Part shown: piece by piece, positions 58,513 through 64,000 of the stretch
Position numbering within the stretch: position 1 is the first letter of the stretch
Layout: each line of letters begins with the position of its first letter
Origin: Cryptomeria japonica
Taxonomy: Eukaryota; Streptophyta; Pinopsida; Cupressales; Cupressaceae
Length of the DNA stretch: 64,000 bases
Assembly (NCBI RefSeq): GCF_030272615.1
Contig: NC_081413.1
Span: forward strand, 442,641,038 to 442,705,037
Direction: 5' to 3'
Notes under the pieces: generated by a model
What the model saw: the letters and a program-made list of their open reading frames with translations, nothing else
What the model was told of the DNA's origin: nothing
Databases searched by the model: none
Program-made: the position numbers and the translations under genes

Positions 58513-59822
58513 TGAGCACACTAGAGTATTGCGAGTTTTCTCTTTGTTAGACAAAGGAGGGGAAAACCTTATGATCTCTCATGAAGGAGAGAGGTTGGTA
58601 CTTCTATAAGAAGTGTACCTTGTGGATCTATTAGACCTAGTATAAAAGTGATGGCAATTCTACATGCATTGAGTTGCAAAGATTCTAAGATTCTGTTTGT
58701 GAATCTTCTTAGCATCAAGGGGGATAATGCATAATGCGGTGGAGACAATGAATTTTTGATATAATTTATGCTAATGTAGGATGCATGACAAAAATGCAGT
58801 TCCTATTCGAACAAAGATGAGTGTGTGTGTCTTTCATTCTGAAATGCACTAATTGGATTAAAGGTGTGAAACATTTCAGAGATAAGAGTTTAATCCATTC
58901 TCAAAAGACTTAGACCATCCAACCTAACACACTATGTAACCAAGATTTATGAATGGAGGCGCGGAAAATTTCTCCATCAATTCTTCAAACTTTGATCTTA
59001 TTTTACCCATGTGTATGCAATTGAGTTCATTCTGACTCTTATAACCATCAAAGACCCTTGAAATCCTATGTGGCTAGCTACGTGAGTTATTCTGACTTCA
59101 AAAGAAACCTGTATAGAGCCTCACTGCCAGGAAGATTTTAGGGCTCCAATGAGGTTATGCACTGTAATCTCTCGAATATTGCTCCATTGCTAGCAGACAT
59201 CCATAGCCTCAATGGAGTTATTTGTGTGTTCCCATAGCCAATCTTTTGTTGCACCTGTATGCGTGATATTTCAGTTATATATCTTTGCTCTTTTTTGTTT
59301 GAGATGGATATTGACATAACACTTTTTTCTTTTATTTTCTTGCCTTGACTTGTAAGTAATGAAACCTACTTGGGTATGACAATTACAATGATGATGAAGA
59401 AAACTATTGGATTTTTCACTAGCCACATGACCAACTAGGTATCTGTAATGATTTAGAGCTTTTGATTAAGGTGTGAGATATAGCAATTGATAAATTTTGG
59501 GTAACAAGACTTGATAGTGAAACTATGACCAAGGATAAATCTTAATCACAAGGTGATGTTGAAGATGAATGACTAAAGACCTCCTAAAGACTTCATGAAC
59601 AAGTATCTAGGAAATTAGACAACATTCATTCATTTTAGTCCAGGCAAGTAAATGACTTAGACAATCATCATTTTTTTATTGATGCAACTATACGAGAAAG
59701 CAATAATGATATGCAGTTATATGTTGTACAGTGGTGATATGCAAGCAACTATGATGTACTCTGAAATGAAGATATGCAATGCAGTTAAGAAATATGCAAA
59801 TGTAGTACTGAAAATTGAAATG
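58513..59822. other. Non-coding stretch, probably the tail of the gag-like element and flank
   Basis: No open frame with motifs. It holds the purine tract at about 58717 and, at 59691-59810, AT-rich sequence with repeated ATATGCA words. The last five bases AAATG (59818-59822) are the left target duplication of element D. Confidence 0.45.
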
Positions 59823-60191
59823 TGTTAGAGTATTCGGGTATTTACTTGATTAATTAAACAATATTTGTTTAATTATTTCTTTTATCTCTTTTACACTTAA
59901 GCTAACTTTAGGTGCATAATATTTAATTCTTTTATTAATTATTATGTGCAAACCTAGGTTTTCCCTTTTAGGGTTTCTTGACCTATTAAAGATTGAGTTC
60001 ATTCTTTTTTTTGTAAGAAGAAGGTTTTTTAAATTACACATTTTGTGAATATTGAGCTCTCTCTTTTTTAGCATATTTTTTATCTATTTCTTTCTTCTGT
60101 GATTTGCCTCCTTGCTTCTCCTTGTAATGGGTTTTTTAGCTTGCAGAGATCACTTGGGCTCCTCTGGTGTTGTATTTTCTCAACTCCAACA
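59823..60191 (+). repeat. 5' LTR of element D
   Basis: 369 bases. It differs from the right LTR mainly by a short indel around 59876 and scattered substitutions. Confidence 0.9.
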
Positions 60192-60206
60192 TGGTATCAG
60201 AGCTTC
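60192..60206 (+). promoter_or_regulatory. Primer-binding site of element D
   Basis: TGGTATCAGAGCTTC directly follows the LTR, matching initiator-Met tRNA. Confidence 0.85.
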
Positions 60207-60474
60207 AGATCTACAAATATCTGTTCTTGTTTTGAGATTTTCTGCATTAGAAGCAAATCTGGGGTTTCAGAATTTTTTTTATGCACTTAGGGATAGGCTT
60301 TTTTTCTGAGCATGTTGGGCCTAAACAGACCTCACCATCATGCTTGAAAGGCCCGAAAACCCCTATGGTCATATAAAATTTGACCTATTTTGGTTCCTAA
60401 GCTTCTAGGAGTATTTTTTTTCTCAGATCCAGGTTGTACAGCCCTAGCACGCAAATCGAGAAAAAAATTATTTT

Positions 60475-61164
60475 TTGCCTTTTTACGCATGCAGGCTGAA
60501 ATTTTATTTTTTGAAAAAAAATCAAAAATCAAAAATCAAAAAAATTGGTGAAAATGGCGATAGTTATTTTTTTTTTGTTTTGGGGGTTCCCCATGATACG
60601 CAGGGTACCGTGGGGCCCCTTGCCGCTACTGCAGATCTATCAGGCCTCAGGCCCCGTGCCACTTTCCTTTGGCCCCATCGCCAACCCCTGCCAGCCCCGG
60701 CCTCCGGCCCCTCGCCGGCCTTGTCTTCCGGTCCCCGTCGGTCCTCAGCTCCCGCCGGCCCAGCCCTCGCCGGCATCGACCTCCGGCACCTTGCCAGCCC
60801 CCGACCCCCGCCAGCACCTCCCTGTGGCTGCCACTTCCTGGCTGCCCTGCCACTTGCTATCTATCGGCTACTACTTCCGGTTGCCCTGCCTTCCCAGCTC
60901 TGTTGCCAGCGCTCAGCCCATAGCAACAGCAGCTCTGCTCTGCCAGCAGCTTCAGCCACCTCTGGGCCCCGCCGGCTTCCCCCGCCACTGCTTGGCTCTT
61001 GCCACCGGAAATCTTCCCGGCCACCGCTGCCCAGCCGCTCGCCACCGAAGTGCCACCCACTGGCCACCTCCGCTCATATAGCCACCAGACTACCCCTTCC
61101 TCTTGTTTTGAAGGGAGGTTTGGTTTTCTGGTCATATCTTGGGCATACGGAGTCATTTTTTTAA
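60475..61164 (+). other. GC-rich Pro/Ala/Ser-rich open frame in element D
   Basis: Between about 60600 and 61110 base composition jumps to GC-rich, Cys- and Pro-codon-rich sequence, sharply unlike the AT-rich surroundings. At least two plus-strand frames stay open there (one over 60475-61164, another over 60545-61081, with an ATG at 60554). Both give Pro/Ala/Ser-rich products with repeated GCC and CCC words. Open frames in opposite and neighbouring frames are expected from the composition alone, so coding is not established. It may be captured host sequence or a leader region. Confidence 0.5.
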
Positions 61165-62290
61165 AAATAAATAGGCGTCAAAAAGCTGGTTTCAAGTCGG
61201 ACCTTTTCATGTTGGTAATATTTCCCAATTTTTCTATTTGACTATGTTTTTTGGTAGGCAAAGTGAGGTCTTTTTTTTGCACTCCAAGAGACCTAGAATG
61301 AGCATCCGACCTCTGTTTTTCGAAAACTTTATATTTTCGGAAAGCGCGTGCTATTTACTTTCTAGAAATATGAGTTTTATTTATAGATTCTAATCCATGA
61401 ATATTTTATTTAGATTTTTACTTTTCAGCACTCTGGTGGATATCTTGGTTGTTTCAGGTCCTGGGATCTCTTCTCTGGATAGGATGTCTCTATTTTGGTT
61501 CTCGTTTCTATTTCCAGTCTTCTTATCATTGTAGCTTGTATTTATGTAAACACACTGAGATAAAGTGTCATCATGCATTGTTTACTTGGGATCTTGTACA
61601 TCTAGTGTCTTTTTGTACATGCACTACTTATAAATTGTCATGAGGAGGTTGATGTTTGCCTGTTGTTTTCCATCTTCCTTTGTTCAGTGAGTGTTCCTTC
61701 CACGAAATTCACCTCATGATATGTGTCAAGTGAGTATTCCTTCCACGACACCCTGTACTTTTCTCAGCACCTTTGATGTTCTTGGTTCTTCATCATGTAG
61801 TTCTTCTTGGCTATTCTTTTCAGTGTTCCTGTCCCTCTCCCTCTTCAGCATTATGGGGAGGTTTGTCCTGTTGGTTCTAATGCTTTTGTGGTTCAATTGA
61901 TCAGCTCTTCAGGCTTTGGTTTCTCATGCCATCTGTATCTTCGAGTTCAGTGTTTGCCTCGTTTGCCATCTGATTCAAGTAGTGTCATTTGAGTGCACTC
62001 ATACAGATTATAGTCTTCTCTACCTAATCATGTTCTATTTCAGTGGAGGTCCTTCAGGTCAGCAGTTATTCTTCAATAGAGTTTGCAGGTTCTTCATGCT
62101 TCAGTGGTTTTCTTTTTCCATCTCTTTTTGGAGTAGAGTTTTTTCCCACATGGTTTTCTCTATTTCTCCAGTTCATAGAGATTTCATTGTATTTGGGTAC
62201 CTGATCAGGCCTTGTTGCAGCGACCCATCTTTATTGCTTTCAGTAACTGTTCTAGGTTTTAGCTTCTCCCTAAGTCTAGCTTAGGGAGGG
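61165..62290 (+). other. T-rich 3' half of element D interior
   Basis: No coding motif. A word of about 20 bases (TGAGTGTTCCTTCCACGA and TGAGTATTCCTTCCACGA) is repeated near 61688 and 61729. The stretch ends in the purine tract TTAGGGAGGG. Confidence 0.55.
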
Positions 62291-62666
62291 TGTTAGAGTA
62301 TTCGGGTATTTACTTGATTAATTAAACAATATTTGTTTAATTAATTAAGTTCCCTTTATCCCTCTTACACTTAAGCTAACTTTAGGTGCATAATAATTAA
62401 TTCTTTTATTAATTATTATGTGCAAACCTAGGTTTTCTCTTTTAGGGTTTCTTGACCTATTAAAGGTTGAGTTCATTATTTTCTTTGTAAGAAGAAGTTT
62501 TTTTACATTACACATTTTGTGAATATTGAGCTCTCTCTTTTTGAGCATATTTTCTATGTATTTCTTTTTTCTGTGATTTGCTTCCTTGCTTCTCCTTGTA
62601 ACAAGTTTTTTTAGCTTGCAGAGATCATTTGGGCTCTTGTGGTGTTGTATTTTCTCAACTGCAACA
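62291..62666 (+). repeat. 3' LTR of element D
   Basis: 376 bases pairing with 59823-60191, followed by the target word AAATG. Confidence 0.9.
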
Positions 62667-62880
62667 AAATGAACCCACCTTTAGATGTAATATATTTTTA
62701 GGTGCATGTTTTTATTGAGTTGGTATGAAATTTGTGTAGATAATTCATTGGTCTTTGTTTGAAGAGTTGGATGAACATGTCTTTTTCAATAGGATAGTCA
62801 GCTAGGAGTCTTTCATGTATAGTTTCTACTATAGCCACATTATTTTCAAACCAATTTAGCTGTGGTAGACCTTCTTGCCC

Positions 62881-63998
62881 TTAGTCTTTCAAGTGTTGGT
62901 GTATGAGACAAATATATTTTGGTTTCGAAGTTGTGATATGAGTGAGTGTTATGTTTGCTTTTATTGACGCACTTGAAGAGTATGATGAAGCCAATCGGGC
63001 ATTGATCTCATTAGTTGGTGTTATGCTTGATTCCATCACTAAATTGGCATTTGATGATGGTGCACATACCATTATTGATAAAGTATTCTCTGTATTATGA
63101 TCTGGATTGGTGATTTCATTGATGAGGTGTTCATGAACAACTTCTATATTGGAATCATGAGGGAGACTAGGAGAAATGATAATGGGATCTTGTTTAGGAC
63201 ATGGATGTTGGATGGTACTTGAAAGGACACTTTGTTCTTGAGTCAAAAGGGTATCATAATGAGTGGAATAGAAGAGAATGAGGGGATCATCATAGGACTC
63301 TTTGTCGACGAGATCTTGATCAAAAATTGGGTATGATGAAAAGGTTTGTTCTTGATCTTGATTTATTTCATGACTGATTTCTTATAATTTTGGAATGTCC
63401 TCTTGACATTGGGGAGATTGCATGGGATATTTTTGGAAGGTTTCAACCTTTTGACTTGATGAGGAAGGATTTTGAATGAGATCCTCTGAATCATGACTTG
63501 AGTTAGATTGGATTTGTACTATGGATACCCCTTGGGAGATTGCGTTATTGGGTAGAGATGGTGTGGATTGGTCTTGTGGGACTTCAGGGGATGATGAAAT
63601 GGTGGATAGATATGGTTGATTTGGATTTTGGTTGAAAGGGATTTGGTTTTGGTTGAATAAATTTTGATTTGGACTTTGGTTGAAAGGGGTTTGATTTTGG
63701 TTGAAATAGGTTTGAATCTTGGGTTAGTGTGAATTTTGATTTGGGTTTTGATTGTATGGGGTTTGATTTGGGTTGAAAGAGGTACTTTTAATGTTGGGTT
63801 GAAAGAAGGTTGACATGACTTTAATATTGGTTGAACTGAGGTAGGAATGATTTTGTTCAAGAATGAAGGTTGGAAAGTTTGAATGGTCTCACAAGAAGAA
63901 GAAGGTTGGCCTGATAATGATTCCCTTGTGGTTATCACTTCCCTCGTCATATTTTCTAACCAGCCCCTATGGTTTCTAGAACTAGTCATGTCTCTCAT
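62881..63998 (-). pseudogene. Asn/Gln-rich ORF, degraded, continues past the window edge
   Basis: One minus-strand frame links an open part at 63246-62881 (SVLSSTIQHPCPKQDPIII to the stop) with an upstream repetitive part at about 63830-63590 made of NQxPFNQ-type units (for example NQNPFNQSPNQNLFNQNQ). Stops at about 63723 and 63380 interrupt it. The upstream end (ENMTREVITTRESLSGQ near 63950) is legible in another frame, so a frameshift is present too. The low-complexity N/Q repeats with a downstream Ser/Thr-rich part could come from a retroelement gag or from a host protein. I cannot decide, and no catalytic domain is visible. Confidence 0.5.
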
Positions 63999-64000
63999 TT

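Larger units (their letters stand above)
59823..62666 (+). mobile_element. Element D: 2.8-kb non-autonomous LTR retrotransposon with GC-rich core
   Basis: LTRs of 369 and 376 bases (59823-60191 and 62291-62666) start TGTTAGAGTATTCGG and end CAACA. The target duplication AAATG is exact (59818-59822 and 62667-62671). A Met primer-binding site follows the left LTR, and a purine tract (TTAGGGAGGG) precedes the right LTR. The 2.1-kb interior has no gag or pol motif. It needs helper proteins. Layout fits a deletion derivative that kept its leader and 3' end, or a TRIM/LARD-like element. Confidence 0.9.

Noticed and set aside
60545-61156. Several overlapping long open frames on both strands in the GC-rich island
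   Set aside because: GC-rich sequence lacks stops in most frames. None has a recognised domain, so I did not call a gene.
61691-62284. Plus-strand open frames in the T-rich half of element D
   Set aside because: Phe/Ser/Leu-rich products are expected from the T-rich composition, and no domain was recognised.

Overview
The window looks like nuclear DNA of a seed plant with a large, repeat-filled genome, most likely a gymnosperm. It is AT-rich, has only one credible host gene in 64 kb, and is packed with old, mutated retroelements of plant type: LINEs with a C-terminal RNase H, Ty1/copia and Ty3/gypsy elements primed by initiator-Met tRNA. The conifer assignment is an inference from gene density and from family resemblance recalled from memory, not something proven here.

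Layout. 1-7.86 kb: two degraded LINEs on the minus strand (one cut by the window edge inside its RNase H). 8.33-8.64 kb: a dispersed repeat that also serves as the unoccupied version of a site filled elsewhere in the window. 9.06-9.94 kb: an AP2/ERF transcription-factor gene on the minus strand with a predicted two-exon structure and a suspicious C-terminal frame change. 12.84-16.41 kb: a Ty3/gypsy element whose 3' end is lost at a junction with a second copy of the LINE piece seen at 5.9-6.6 kb. 18.66-25.86 kb: a LINE (18675-24543) and, directly behind it, a second non-LTR insertion (24562-25845), both placed in the same target so that the target sequence is present three times.

26.57-47.81 kb: a three-layer nest of copia-type elements. 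Element A (26573-47813) is split by element C (28715-35428, inside gag-pro) and by element B (39242-47010, inverted, inside the 3' LTR). LTR boundaries and 5-bp target duplications can be read for all three. Element C has no recognisable polymerase. It carries a coiled-coil/zinc-knuckle ORF and a very long ORF of a plant transposon-associated type, and its LTR and priming signals resemble those of element A, so it is probably a passenger mobilised by A-like elements.

47.9-52.2 kb: another LINE (plus strand), interrupted by a further copy of the family seen at 24.6 kb, with a third short copy just upstream. 52.4-52.7 kb: an AT-rich minisatellite. 54.4-55.9 kb: an LTR related to element B. 57.6-58.5 kb: a broken coiled-coil plus zinc-knuckle gag-like ORF. 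59.82-62.67 kb: a 2.8-kb non-autonomous LTR element (D) with a GC-rich centre and an exact 5-bp duplication. 62.88-64 kb: a degraded Asn/Gln-rich ORF on the minus strand running to the window edge.

Nearly all element ORFs are interrupted by frameshifts and by stops that look like TGG, CAG or CAA codons decayed by C-to-T change. Several catalytic residues are also lost. No tRNA, rRNA or CRISPR array was seen. The most interesting unexplained items are element C's non-pol ORFs, the third ORF behind the LINE RNase H at 23.4-24.2 kb, and the TSD-bounded coiled-coil ORF family with at least three copies.
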